From NCBI GenBank assembly GCA_944472155.2, contig OX235273.1:5367204-5431203 (forward strand): a DNA stretch of 64,000 bases, given 5' to 3'. A program made the translations under genes and the position numbers. Below the pieces are notes generated by a model that had not been told where the DNA came from, made no database searches, and was given only the letters and a program-made list of their open reading frames with translations. This DNA is from Trichobilharzia szidati (lineage: Eukaryota; Platyhelminthes; Trematoda; Strigeidida; Schistosomatidae). The stretch's first letter is position 1. Each line of letters starts with the position of its first letter. Shown in pieces: positions 10,355 through 20,883 of the stretch.

Positions 10355-10562
10355 TTAACAGTTCGATACTAGACCACCTGGTCCAAACCGGACACAAAGC
10401 CAGCATTGAAGAATCCTCCTGTCATCTACCGGGTAAAACAAAAATTGCCAAAATCATCGAAGCACCGCATGCTCTAAACAGCAGAGGCTATTGCAATTCG
10501 CCTCAAACAACCAGTGCTCTGTATTTAAAAGAAGCAAGTCCAGCCCCTACTGCTGCCCTGAC
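10355..10562 (+). pseudogene. PLE-E, C-terminal endonuclease-tail remnant
   Basis: Frames here read LDHLVQTGHKA, then AEAIAIRLKQPVLCI, a TAA stop, and KKQVQPLLLP. This is the end of the GIY-YIG region of a Penelope-like element and is close to the PLE-E tail at 42013-42234 (LVDTGYSRKPDQA, then KKYVQPLCLPWPK). The nuclease core itself is missing. Confidence 0.6.
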
Positions 10563-10744
10563 CTTCAGTAGAGACTATAAATTCATGAATTTTTAATATT
10601 ATCTTTCCTAATTTTTCTGACATTCAGCTTATTTTATGTTGATGCTATTGAGCTGTAATCTATCAATATTATTGATTCGATGTTATTTAAACATTAATGT
10701 TGTTCATAACACTAATTCATTCATTCACTATAATGTATGCATAA
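10563..10744. other. Unassigned AT-rich sequence
   Basis: No recognised feature. Confidence 0.4.
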
Positions 10745-11690
10745 CTGTAGAGCAATCTACGAATGTTTGGCATGCGATTCTCTACCGCCAAATGCGAGAT
10801 GATGTTACAGGATTGGACTACACCTAGATTAGAAATAGGAAGTGAGGTGGTAGAGTACGCTTACCACTTCACTTACATGGGAAGTACAATCAGCCCCAGC
10901 GCCAACGGGTTGATCACTGACGAAATCTCAGCACGAATACAGAGTGTTAGTTTCGCATATGCCAGTTTACGTGTAGACGTGATATTCGACTATCGACCAA
11001 AGGACATGTGTACTGCTCAACAGTCCGCTCCGTCCTCTTTTATTGTCGTGAGACCTGGCCATTGAGATCAGAAGACATGAAAAGATTATCTGTCTTTGAT
11101 CATAGGTGCCTGAATTCTATCTCCCGTGTGAAGTGGCATAATAAGGTGAGCAATGTTGAGGTTAGGCTACGGTCGAGTGCTAGGTAAGGAGGAGAAATCA
11201 ATCGACGAGGCTGTGAAATTACATCGACTGAGATGGTTAGGACATGCGTTACGTATGCCTAGTCATCGCCTTCCTCGACAGATGGGCAATGTTAGCTGAT
11301 ATAGGGTCAGGCTGGAAAAGAGCTAGCGGCGGTCAAACGAAAACATTGCACCAGTCAATGAAATCTACAACAGTTAGTCTAGGCCACGTAGGAAGGTGTA
11401 GACTTCCTGGTTGGGGTCCTCGGGACGGTAAAAACCAACGATTGGAAACAATCGGTGACATTGCTCAAAATCGTTATCAATAGATGGCGCAGATGCATTC
11501 ACTCCTTGTGACTTATGATTTTTAATTAAACTGTTTTGTTCTTCGTTATTACTATTCCTCTGTTTACTGTCTCTAATATGCATTTCTCCTACTTTCTTCT
11601 CTTGCTTTGTATGCTACATGGAGTGTAGTGACTTGAACTGCCGCACATATGTGCAAAGTTCTATGTCGAAAACAGACATACAGTATAGCC
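10745..11690 (+). mobile_element. RTE-B LINE, 3' third
   Basis: Starts at the post-palm region (MMLQDWTTPRLEIGSEVVEY, YMGSTISPSANG, DEISARIQSVSFAYASL), then frameshifted counterparts of LLYGCETW, the RLRWLGHALRMPSHRLPRQM region in another frame and the 3' untranslated tail (CACATATGTGCAAAGTTC, AAAACAGACATACAG). It is 5'-truncated and internally shifted, and lies about 1.2 kb from the minus-strand copy at 8487. Confidence 0.8.
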
Positions 11691-12009
11691 TGATGAAGAA
11701 GGTGTTACCGAAAGCAGTATTCTTTGTTCAGTAACCATTCTTTTGAAAATATGCATATTTAGTTTTAGATTAAAACCATACCAATTTAGGGCTGATAAAA
11801 ATATCAGTTTTGGGGTAGATAAGAAGTGAGAATAATTGATTACATGAATCTAGACAGTCAATTATTAGCAGTTAGCAAGAGACTGTTAGTCAATAAAAAT
11901 TGGAGAGAGTGAGAATAATTACATAATTCACTATCGGTTAGTTAGTAGGGATTAGAAACAAGTTTGCATAAAACAGCAGAGTACTGATAGATTGAGATTA
12001 GTCGTTGCA
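11691..12009. other. Unassigned, starting with a hammerhead-core-like string
   Basis: Begins with CCTGATGAAGAAGG, then TTACCGAAAGCAG, so a CUGAUGA box and a GAAA box lie about 20 bases apart, as in the PLE termini of this window. The stems are weak. The rest is plain AT-rich sequence. Confidence 0.35.
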
Positions 12010-12260
12010 TACCACTAATAATAATAGTAACACCTTTATTCTAGACGGTATTTATAAAATGTGCAAAATTTTCAGAGGAGTATATTGCATGATATTTTCC
12101 CTCCGTACAATATCTTCAAGTAAAATATTAACTGACTCTAGTATATCCTGTGACACAGTGGTCTCTAAGGCGATACACAAACCATTCCATTATGATATAT
12201 CTGCTTTGTATCTTTCCTTCAAGAAATCCACAAATACGAATTATTGCAAATTTTCAATCG
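12010..12260 (+). repeat. Repeat U, longest uninterrupted copy
   Basis: An interspersed repeat of unknown class. ACGGTATTTATAAAATGTGC, then TGATATTTTCC, GTATATCCTGTGACA and TTCCTTCAAGAAAT all recur in order at 24968-25805, where SINEs interrupt them, and in part at 37447-37497. No coding motif is visible. Confidence 0.6.
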
Positions 12261-13149
12261 ATTTTCGACCTACTGGTGGACTCTCGAAGAAGAAAATATT
12301 GTAGAGGATAGTGTCTTGTTTTAGATGGAACAAAGTTGCATCATACGGTAAACTGCTGATAAATATTTACTAGAAGATACTACACGGGAAATAAATTTTT
12401 TGCGAGAAATTACACCGAGAATTTCGTGTCCTGTGTAGACATAAGCTCCAGAATAAAGCTGACGTTATTAGTAATATCACACATCAGTATTCCAGCATTA
12501 AGTCTTCTTCTACATTGCTGTATAACGTCAACCTGTAACCAGTTTCAAACACTGCACTTGTATGTAGGTACTCGAAGTTAAGTTATCGAGCAAACACGTT
12601 TTCACACTCAAAGTGAACTAATTCTATTGAATTAATGAATGTGTATGCGTAATGTGAATTTTATTCATCCATTCACTTGCTTACTTATTTACACTTAACA
12701 TTTGTTTTTCACCCGTTCATTCTCTCTTGTAATGAGAATACGACTTTCTGCTTGCCCGATCTGACAGACAGTGAGTGGTAAGATATAATGAACAGGGTGC
12801 ACTAAAATAGCACATATTCTTTTATGCACATCAACAGCAGTAACCATACACATACACATTCACAAGCACACTGAAAAATGACATCAAAACCCCTCTGGTC
12901 ATTATATATTACCACTGAGTGTCAGAAAGTGCAAGCTGAACCTCATGTCTCTATAACATGAGAGACCGAATATATGAAAGATAAGTGTGAGCCTTAAGCA
13001 AACGGAGTTCACGTCACGCATACATATTCATGATGTCATTGGAATCGCTTTTCTTCGAGTGTGAGCATCAACATGCGTGTTGATGAGTGAGTGAACAACT
13101 ATTTGATTTATATTTATTCGATATAACTGACATGCAGTGTTCAGTGAGT
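12261..13149. other. Unassigned AT-rich sequence
   Basis: No gene or repeat was recognised over about 890 bases. It includes a CA-rich patch near 12848-12870. Confidence 0.45.
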
Positions 13150-13440
13150 CAAGAAGTTGTTCATTTCAGAAGTGCACAGCTATGATCCCGTCAGGAGGAG
13201 GATCCAAGACCTTCAGGGTTCAAAGGAAGCTCACTAACCATTCAGTTACTAGGACAGTATCCAAAGGCCCATCGACAAGTATTTGTCCTCACACCTGATT
13301 ACGAATTCTTACTTGAGCATCAGGCAACCTCGTCATGTATTCAGTTACTGGTGAGCATCACGTTCATCTTCAGACATTTCCAAAGCGTCTCTACAAGGAG
13401 CTTGCATATCGAAAGGGACTAAGCATTTCAGTGTAACGAA
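13150..13440 (-). repeat. Degenerate SINE-A/SINE-B head region
   Basis: CCTTCAGGGTTCAAAGGAAG with CTCACTAACCATTCAG matches the SINE-B tRNA-like part in reverse. The sequence beyond it (CACACCTGATTACGAATTC, GTGAGCATCACGTTCATCTT) matches the 5' head seen at 25300-25450. The far end (GCGTCTCTACAAGGAGCTTG) resembles text after the SINE-A at 21870. Confidence 0.5.
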
Positions 13441-13911
13441 AAATGAAAATTATAATTTGTAACAATTTTGCTTTAAAAATCTTACTACTTATAAGTAGGT
13501 TACATTATTTATAAACAATATCACAGGAAACACTAGAACAGTAAATCTTTTTCTAATGCATACCACAAATATGTGGCAGAGAGAAAAATCGATTTACTTC
13601 TGAAAAATAGTTAACTGATCTACACCAAATCTCTCTGATGATTGACTGAATGTAAGTGGAATAGGTGTGGCTACCTGAGTGTTAGTTTGCTTTGGAATGT
13701 AAGAGGACATACACTAACATGTGTTAATTAGAAATTACTCTGTTCACAAATCAATCACACAGTTGATACTTTGAAAGTGAGTGCTTCATGAATGAGTGAA
13801 GGATGCTAATTTCAATCTCACAAATGTTGAGTATCACGATTATTAATTCTGTGTTGTGGTGTGTATTTTCCTGTTTATGTGTAGGTGTAAGAATCACTTT
13901 TGGATATACTG
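13441..13911. other. Unassigned AT-rich sequence
   Basis: No recognised element. An open frame that begins at 13803 only becomes coding-like after the AAT repeat at 13912. Confidence 0.4.
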
Positions 13912-13943
13912 TAATAATAATAATAATAACAATAATAATAATA
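13912..13943 (+). repeat. (AAT)n microsatellite at the PLE-A 5' edge
   Basis: Ten or so AAT units with one AAC, directly abutting the truncated start of PLE-A. Confidence 0.85.
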
Positions 13944-14669
13944 TGGGCTTCCACAGTATTTAAATTTCAAGGGAAAATATACAAACAAACTCAGGAAGTA
14001 GCCATGGGGTCACCAATATCCCCGGTTGTGGCAGATATATTCATGGATAGGTGGGAAAACATAGCGATTGAAACCTTCACCCCCACCCCAAAATTATGCT
14101 GGAGGTATGTAGATGACACATTCACTGTACTTAGAACACAAGATATAGATAGATTTTTCGAACACATTAACTCGAAGGTGGAGGCAATTCACTTCCCTTA
14201 TGAATTAGAAAGTCAGGAAGGGGAACGTCCAATGTTAGATTGTAGGGTAAAAAGGAAAGAAGATGGGAAGTTAAACGCTAGTGTTTACAGGAAACCCACA
14301 CATTCAAACAAATATTTAGATTTCCTATCATCCCATCCTATGTCAGTAAAAATAGGATTGGTGAAATGTTTAAGTGACAATAGGGCACAAAAACTAAGTT
14401 GTATTATCCAGGAAAAACGAAGACAGGAAGTGAGGCATATCAGAGAAGCCTTGAAACTTAATAATGACCCTGATAAATTAGTCAGAAAGTATGTAGGGAA
14501 ATATAAAAATAAAGTAAATAATGATAGTAATATTAATGACGACATGCACGTCAAACATGCAGAAGATAATGACAACACCAACAATAAGGAATCTAAATCA
14601 TCAGCAGTAATTCCATACAAAAAAGAACCTCGGAGACCTTACTCAGAATTCTTAGCAAGGCAGGAATAA
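13944..14669 (+). pseudogene. PLE-A reverse transcriptase (C-terminal part) and linker
   Basis: Blocks: FKFQGKIYKQ; MGSPISPVVADIFMDRWENI; the catalytic WRYVDDTFTV; FEHINSKVEAIHFPYELES; PMLDC; VYRKPTHSNKYLDFLSSHP; and a thumb-like region ending NNDPDKLVRKYVGKYKNK. An Asn/Asp-rich linker (about 14515-14590) follows, and the frame ends at TAA (14667-14669). This is a priming-type RT of the Penelope class. The frame is open over about 240 codons but lacks fingers and a start, so it cannot be active. Confidence 0.85.
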
Positions 14670-14699
14670 AATTGACTGGCACTCAAATCCACAAACTCA

Positions 14700-15060
14700 A
14701 TTAGAAACACGCTTTGTCAGTTAAAGGATCTTGTGGAGCCTTTAAAACAAAACAATTTAGTTTATTATATACCCTGCAATGAGTGTCAGGTCAAATACAT
14801 AAGTCAGTCTAGTAGAACAGGAGCAGTCAGACTAGCCTAGCATAAAAACCTAGCAAAATCTAGATTGGTTGACTCGAATAAGATAAGAAATCTAGAGAAT
14901 AATTCAACCATAGCACTCAATACATGCAACGCCACACAACCAGACAATAGGATGGGATGGAATGACAGTTTTAAAATCTAATGTCACAGGGTGGAGGGAG
15001 AGACTGATAACAGAAGCTTTGTTTATCGAATCAACTGCAATAGAATACGTGTAATAGGAA
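14700..15060 (+). pseudogene. PLE-A GIY-YIG endonuclease, decayed
   Basis: Across shifted frames: PCNECQVKYISQSSRTGAVR (the family form is KYIGQTSRTGAVR in the 28.1 kb copy), HKNLAKSRLVDSN and QPDNRMGW. The G of YIG is changed to S and an in-frame TAG follows GAVRLA, so the nuclease is dead. It would nick DNA at the target during insertion. Confidence 0.75.
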
Positions 15061-15149
15061 TGATTCAACACCTGTGCATGTGGGCATCTGGAAAATTCGA
15101 CTACCTCTAAGACGACAAATAGGAGAGGACAAAGAAAACTATAAAACTC

Positions 15150-15345
15150 AAGTTTCGAAGTCGTGTGATTATAACTGATGATATGATTATGAACCACAAT
15201 AAATTTTGTTCGAAACCTCGTCATCCAGTGAATAACAATACTGTTTCTTCACTATGTGATACATCTAACAAACAAACTAATTTGGAATTACTTACTACCG
15301 CAGTGCCCAAGTTTTACACATATATTCATAATATGGGCTAATTAT
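15150..15345 (+). repeat. PLE-A terminal repeat (pLTR) with hammerhead-like core
   Basis: CTGATGA (15175-15181), a GAAC/GTTC pairing (15191-15194 with 15208-15211), GAAA (15212-15215) and GTC, then ATCCAGTGAATAA. Published PLEs often carry hammerhead motifs in such terminal repeats. Here extra bases lie between CTGATGA and the stem, so activity is doubtful. Related ends occur at 19200-19300, 27660-27790, 29147-29219, 35005-35201 and 36042-36310. Confidence 0.55.
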
Positions 15346-15394
15346 ATTATTGTCATGTGCTGATCAAATTAAAACTCTACTCATCGTCATCAGA

Positions 15395-16545
15395 GAACAA
15401 AACATGGAATGGCAGTCAAACCTCGACCTTAATCTCATCCACTTTGCAAAGGCCTTCTACAGTTCAGCGCTGATCGAGAAGTAATTTGGAAACTACTTCA
15501 ACACTACGGCGTGCAGTGCCCAAGTATTTATCAACCTCATTCAACAGCTGGCCACGTGACAATGTCACGTTCCAGGTGATCCACAATGGAAAACTCATCG
15601 AGGCTTTTGAAGTGAATACGGGAGTACGACAAGGCTGGCTGCCTGTTATCACCGATGATATTCCTAATTGTGGTGGACTGGATTATGCGTCAGACTGTGG
15701 GGAGCGAGGAGATATGAATACGCTGGGCCACTGATAAAGAGATGCCAGTAAGTCTGGATTTCGTGGATGATATATGTCTAATGTCACACAAATCTGAAGA
15801 CTTACAGGCTAAAACCAAGAACTTGGCAGAAGAATCAGACAGCAAAGACAGGATTTCAAGTGGACGTAGAGAAGACGGAGATGATGAGGTTAACCAACCA
15901 ACCAACCAACAGCGATAACAACAACCAGCACCACTCACCATCAGTGGAAGAGATTTGAGAGAGGTTACCTCCTTCACTTATCTAGGAAGCATCGTCTCAA
16001 CTACAGGTAGAACAGATGAAAGTGTCAAAGCCAGTCAAAATCAGAAAGGCAAGATACGCTTTCATCAACCTGAAACCAATTTGGAAATCTTCTGCACTCA
16101 GCTTGAGGAACAAGATTTGGATTTTCAGCACAACTGTGAAGCCAGTCCTTCTGTATGGGTTAGAAACTTGGCGTGTCATGAAAAGGATTTCCAACAGGCC
16201 GCAGAGTTTTATCAACAGCTGTCACTTTAGCTGGCTGGCTCCAAACCGAAGATCAAATGGTCAGAAAGAATTAGTAACAAGAAACTGTGAGAACAAACCA
16301 ACCAAGAACCGATCATTGAACAAATATGTAGGAGAAGGCCGTCGAATGACATTTTGCGTGATGCAAACCATCGCTCGAGTGGAATCCGAATGGGACGCGA
16401 CGAGTGAGTAGTCAGCGTGATGGTGAGATGGAGGCGCTCATGTGAGTTGGAGGAGGAGATAAGCGATAATGGGCAATCGTGGAGAAAGCTAGAGAGAACA
16501 GCACGCATTCAGATACGTAAACTACTTTTGCATATAATCGTTAGA
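15395..16545 (+). mobile_element. RTE-A-related LINE, diverged 3' half
   Basis: Recognisable in shifting frames: NMEWQSNLDLNLIHF, VIHNGKLIEAFEVNTGVRQG, FQVDVEKTEMM, REVTSFTYLGSIVSTTGRT, RKARYAFINLKPIWKSSALS, LLYGLETWRVMK and a degraded C-terminus. It clearly parallels RTE-A (59533-62965) but is much older, with many stops and indels. The FADD catalytic block is not legible. Its 3' end is near GCACGCATTCAGATACG. Confidence 0.75.
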
Positions 16546-16839
16546 TTTTATTATTAAGATCTTCTAGTTTACTAGTTAGGCTCTTGGCCCCGTATATAGA
16601 TATTCTACAAACATTTTACAAACCTATCTTTACCGATTGCTAATGGGGTGAGTATTTACTAGAGTGTTTGTATGTCAGTTTTCTATAAATGCTAGTATCC
16701 AACCCACCCACCATCTTGTTTTCGTCTTATTCTACAATCTAGCATAGTCAACTCTCCCTGTTCGTTTTCTGACTCAGAAGTCAATTGAATTCTGTCTACT
16801 ATTGAGTTTATATATGTGTGTAGAAACCTAATGGATATG
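16546..16839. other. Unassigned sequence
   Basis: Nothing recognised; it may include a decayed end of the neighbouring PLE. Confidence 0.35.
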
Positions 16840-17830
16840 TGCAGATATCAACACAGTGATAGAGTGTGTCATCCACATATCTCCACCATAACGTAGGAGC
16901 AGGATTAAAAGTTCTAAGAGCCTTATGTTCTTGACTACCTATAAATATGTCTGCGACTATTGGAGATATTGGTGACCATATTGCCAACCTCCATTTGTTT
17001 GTTTATATAGTTTATTTTGAGGTTTGAATAAAATGGAGGTTAGACAAGATAACTGAACACATAATATTATTTCATCACCTGAGAGCTTAGTTCTACTTTT
17101 GAGTTCAGGACCAATGTTCAATTCACTCCAAACTGCCTATAGAGCTGTACTAATCGGAATATTAGTATATAAACTGATTATACCAAAACTAACGATTTTC
17201 TCGTCTTTTTCCACTTGAATTTCCTTTAGCTTCTGTTTCATTATATGAGAATTAGTTAGCCTAGAACTCGATCTATCCCCAGTGGAGCATAACACTGATG
17301 CTAAATACTTAGATAACACGTACGTCGGAATGTTTCTAAAGTCAACTATTGGCCTGACTGGGTATCCTGCTTTATGAATTTTGATAGTTCCATATATTCT
17401 ACTAGGATTATTAGTTTTAAGCATAAAGATTAAACCATTTTAACTGACCCAAAGGTGACTCCATACGGCCTACCAGATCACTGTTAGATTTTTCGTTTTT
17501 ATTTATAATACTGTGCACAGGTTGTTTTTTAACTTCCTCATATGGGCCTGTTTCAATCTGTTGACTGACCTCGTTCATGTCATCTGTAGATTTCTATACT
17601 CATTTCAGAGTGATGAAGTTCTCTCTTGCTTTTTCGATCCTGTTCAGCTTTGAGATCCTTATCTGTGCTGCCAATAGTTGCAATTTTATCCTAATGATGT
17701 TGATGGATGCTTGTTGCTCTCGGTATTAGAGGGAGAATTGTCATGCTGCTCATCTAAACATTTGTTAGGAAGAAGTTCTGCTAACACTAATGAAGTTCAA
17801 AATGCCTTTAATATTTGAGGTTAAGTCGCA
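16840..17830 (-). pseudogene. PLE reverse transcriptase, N-terminal and palm fragment (PLE-A-related)
   Basis: From right to left on the minus strand: KKQPVHSIINKNEKSNSDLV; a frame with RIYGTIKIHKAGYPVRPIVD, RNIPTYVLSKYLASVL and IVSFGIISLYTNIP (17424-17137); a shifted LYKQTNG; then WSPISPIVADIFI and the catalytic WRYVDDTLY at about 16870. This is the only place in the window where the fingers part (IHKxGxPVRP, LSKYL, SF then SLYTNIP) of a PLE-A-like RT is visible. Met of MGSP is changed and stops and shifts are present. Confidence 0.8.
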
Positions 17831-18484
17831 CTCAACTTACCAAAAACTCTTCAGACCACACATGATTACACGCAAAAGTGGTTTACGTATCTGAATGTGT
17901 GCGTGCATGTGTGCCTGTGTATGTTTGTAGGCACGTAAAGACCGCACTGAGGATCTTTTCCAGGAATTTCTAATGAATACACAAGATGGCCGATTCACAC
18001 GAAATCCGTGTTGGATTAAAAGGATTTTCAACTTGGGATCATAGTGAAGACAGTTGATCTTATCTGATAGGCTGAGGTGTAGTAAGTACAACAACGCTGA
18101 AGACGTAACGAGACATCGCAACTGCATACCAAATGTGGTTATATCCCCCTTCAGGATTTTCTCCTTCACTGAAACATGGAAATACTAGAGGGTGGATACT
18201 GACCAATAACTGTAAGGGCAATTTTAATGGCCAAAACTATATCATATATATATATACGTCTATATTTCCCCCAAACAGGTTACTCATATCAGTCAACACA
18301 AAGTATGATACTTTAATGCTCTAATGCTCGCTTTTTCTAGATAGCCATTTATGGTGTCACAATGGATTATATATTGTGATCTCAATAAGTCTAGTTTCTT
18401 TGGTTGGAGGAATTCATCATGAGCTGACATCGGATGCCAAGCAATCAAATAAAAACCAATTTTTGAAAATCGATATGATGCTCA
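17831..18484. other. Unassigned, with a short AT microsatellite
   Basis: No gene was recognised. A TA run lies at about 18242-18256. Confidence 0.4.
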
Positions 18485-18870
18485 CTCGTGACTGGCCGTA
18501 TTCAGACAGTTAACCTGAGGATCTAGTGGGAAGCCGTGACCAGTAGGGTACAGTAGGTTAAAGGTGAGGCAGTAACTCATCAACGAAGAAAACACTGAGA
18601 AGTATTCACACTATGTCATGAATTGGCAGAAGTTAGAATTCATGCATTGACTGGCCATTGGATTGGGTCCCAGTAGCTAGATGAATGGTGTACGAGCTGA
18701 CCTTGTGACTAGAAGGTCGTGGGTTCGAGCCCTGGTGGTAGGTGTGTACTTTTGAGGAGTCCCAAACCAGGACGAAATGGCTGTGTTCAGTACCTCAGTA
18801 CTGGTTTTCCAATGGTCCTCTGAATGATGTCAGCTCATGATGAAATCCTCTAACCATTTTATAAAACGCT
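18485..18870 (+). repeat. SINE-B, long form with 5' head
   Basis: The head (CCGTGACCAGTAGGGTACAG, then GAATTGGCAGAAGTTAGAAT) precedes the tRNA-like part (GTACGAGCTGACCTTGTGAC, B box GGGTTCGAGCCC), a hammerhead-derived part (TTGAGGA, GTCCC/AGGAC, GAAA) and the 3' part (TTTTCCAATGGTCC). The same head occurs before the SINE-B at 30.1 kb, so it belongs to the unit. Confidence 0.75.
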
Positions 18871-18959
18871 CAGCTATTGCATTGCATTCACTAGCATGTA
18901 ATGACAAAATAGGTTGGATGGGACAAGGTGAGATTATCAAAAAGTAATACAGTTAGTTA

Positions 18960-19300
18960 TGTGGAGTGAGAGAGACATCAATCACTGAATCTTAGTTGAT
19001 CGATTCAACCGCGCATTCGTACAATCGCAATGACACACAGGCACCAATACCAGGGATATGGAAAATAGCAACAAACAACAAAGGGGAGTTGGAGAGACAG
19101 AAGAGAGAGAAAAAATGTATATTTTTGAGACAAACTGTGAAGCCGTGTAACTCAAATTGATAGGATTACTAACAACAATTTATGCTAGAAGAGTCATCCA
19201 GCTATTTAATACTACACTGTATCACACCGTGCTATTTAAAATAAACTTACTGGGTGTGGAATTGCATTCTACCACAGTGCTCAAGTTCTACACTTACTTT
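18960..19300 (+). repeat. PLE-A 3' end remnant
   Basis: GATCGATTCAACCGC, then GAGACAAACTGTGAAGCCGTG and the terminal-repeat words TACCACAGTGCTCAAGTTCT parallel 15020-15335. No coding sequence survives. Confidence 0.55.
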
Positions 19301-19612
19301 AATGAAATCTACTGCCTTCAGAAACAATCAGTGCGATTTCAATTTTTCACATGAATGTCAAAGTAGTGCTGTTATATGGTATATAGACTTGACGAATGTG
19401 TCACGTAAAGCTTTTACAACAGTCTACCGTAGACTTACACCAATAACCGCCTTCGGCAGCTCGATGGCCAGAAATGATTAGCGACAAGGAAAAGTGGCAC
19501 TGGCAAATATTCTGCGGAGGCCATTGAGTTACTTCACAAGCCAAGCCAGCTGTTGAGTTAAACCCGAATAGGAAACAACAAGTTGGACATGAGTTCTAAT
19601 GTAACATATAAG

Positions 19613-19733
19613 AGAACGGGTCCCAGTGGCTTAATGGCCTAAGAGCTCGCCTTATAACCAGAAGGTCCTGGGTTCAAACCCCTGTGTTGGGCGCGTACTG
19701 ATATACGAAACAGTTGGCTGTACAGTACATTTT
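19613..19733 (+). repeat. SINE-B, 3'-truncated, nested in RTE-A
   Basis: GGGTCCCAGTGGCTTAATGG, GAGCTCGCCTTATAACC, B box GGGTTCAAACCC, then GCGCGTACTGATATACGAAAC before the next SINE begins. Confidence 0.75.
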
Positions 19734-19974
19734 GTGCATCGGTGGCACAGAGGTTAGGACGCTCGCCGGCCATGCACATAGCCCGCGGTTCAATCCCCGG
19801 CCGAGGCACTGCTTTACCTAACTAAGCCAGTAATAATGCTGGTGAAGAGGAAAGGTTGGGCATGAGACTAGCAACCCCATCCTGTAAAATTAAACACTGC
19901 TAAAGAAACTTCAAGCCACTAGCTTGAAGCCCTATGTTCCACTGGGAACGTGAAGGGAAAAAAATAGAGGAGAA
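19734..19974 (+). repeat. SINE-C, full chimeric copy
   Basis: The tRNA-like head is GTGCATCGGTGGCACAGAGG, TTAGGACGCTCGCCGG and B box CGGTTCAATCCCC. The middle (GGGCATGAGACTAGCAACCC, then CTGTAAAATTAAAC and AAAGAAACTTCA) resembles the leader of RTE-A at 62530-62601 (minus). The end (TTGAAGCCCTATGTTCC, GGGAACGTGAAGGG) equals the RTE-A 3' end, with an oligo-A tail. This is a non-autonomous retroposon almost certainly served by the RTE-A machinery. Confidence 0.8.
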
Positions 19975-20125
19975 CGTGTGAAGAGGAGATAAGATCTTGT
20001 GTGTGATCGTGTAGACAGTTGGAGAGAAATTCAGAGAATAGAATGAAATTGAGGTATGTCATTTAAACCCTTTGTTTCACTTGGAAATCAACAGAATTAC
20101 AATAATCATGATAATAATGAGGACA

Positions 20126-20883
20126 TATACTAAAACAAATTGACACAATAAATTCCATAGCATTCTACAATAATTAAATATAGGATAACATTGTTTATTA
20201 TAATGCACAAATAAATGACTAAATAGAAAGTGGAAACAAAACTAAAAAAGCAAATCATAATCTCATTGGAGAATCAGCTGATTAGATCTGATCCATTTCT
20301 AGAACATTCCAACTATAATCTCTCTTCCTTCACCCCAACTCCCCCCAAAAATAATCTTGATAATAATTTACATAATTTAAGTGTTTTATAATATCCTTTC
20401 TCACGTTAACATTCATCATTCTCTTTTGTTATCACTGTTCTCACTACTTCGATCACCTACGCGGGTGTATGAACGTATACATAAATTAATGTACAAGATA
20501 TACAAATCATACAAAATTATCTTGTATATTCTGGAGTTAATGATTATTTATTTATTGACAATTATTCTCTAATAGTAATGAAAATAATAACAGTAACATA
20601 GTTACAATAATAATGTTATTAAACATTTTTCAAAAAAGGCGCGCCGAGAATTATTGATTATTTAAACATTTTACGGAATGTTCAGGTGTTTCAATGTATT
20701 TATGTATTCTAAATTTATATTTTGTTTATTAAACCGATGAAGGGAAATAGAAACTATTTTAGGAATTGAATATTTTTAAATTAGTTTTTTTAATTATTTC
20801 TTACAATAAAACAAACTGTTGAAGTTGGAAGATGAGTTCGCTGTTTTGTCTTAAGATAACAACAGAGAGTTAAACAGTTCCGA
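20126..20883. other. AT-rich sequence without a gene
   Basis: No recognised element. A GGCGCGCC octamer at about 20638-20646 stands out in very AT-rich surroundings. Confidence 0.45.

Larger units (their letters stand above)
13944..15345 (+). mobile_element. PLE-A Penelope-like element, 5'-truncated copy
   Basis: Contains the RT palm, the linker, a decayed GIY-YIG endonuclease and a 3' terminal repeat ending near AGTTTTACACATATATTC. It begins at VFKFQGKIYKQT, so the N-terminal half of the RT is missing. Its closest relative is the minus-strand copy at 27660-29219. Confidence 0.85.
19310..20125 (+). mobile_element. RTE-A LINE fragment split by two SINEs
   Basis: The left part (19310-19612) has a VVLLYGI-like word and the region equal to ELNPNRKQQVGHEF. 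The right part (19975-20125) has GTGTGAAGAGGAGATAAGAT and the 3' end with CCCTTTGTTTCACTTGGAA and an AATAATCATGATAATAATG tail. SINE-B and SINE-C sit between them; AGAGAACG/GGAGAACG at the two junctions may be the duplicated target. Confidence 0.7.

Noticed and set aside
13803..13943. N-terminal 47 codons of the PLE-A frame as real protein
   Set aside because: They come from unrelated flank plus an AAT microsatellite joined by chance to the truncated RT.
20638..20646. The GGCGCGCC octamer as a regulatory or cloning-derived site
   Set aside because: A lone 8-bp word with no flanking vector or promoter signals.
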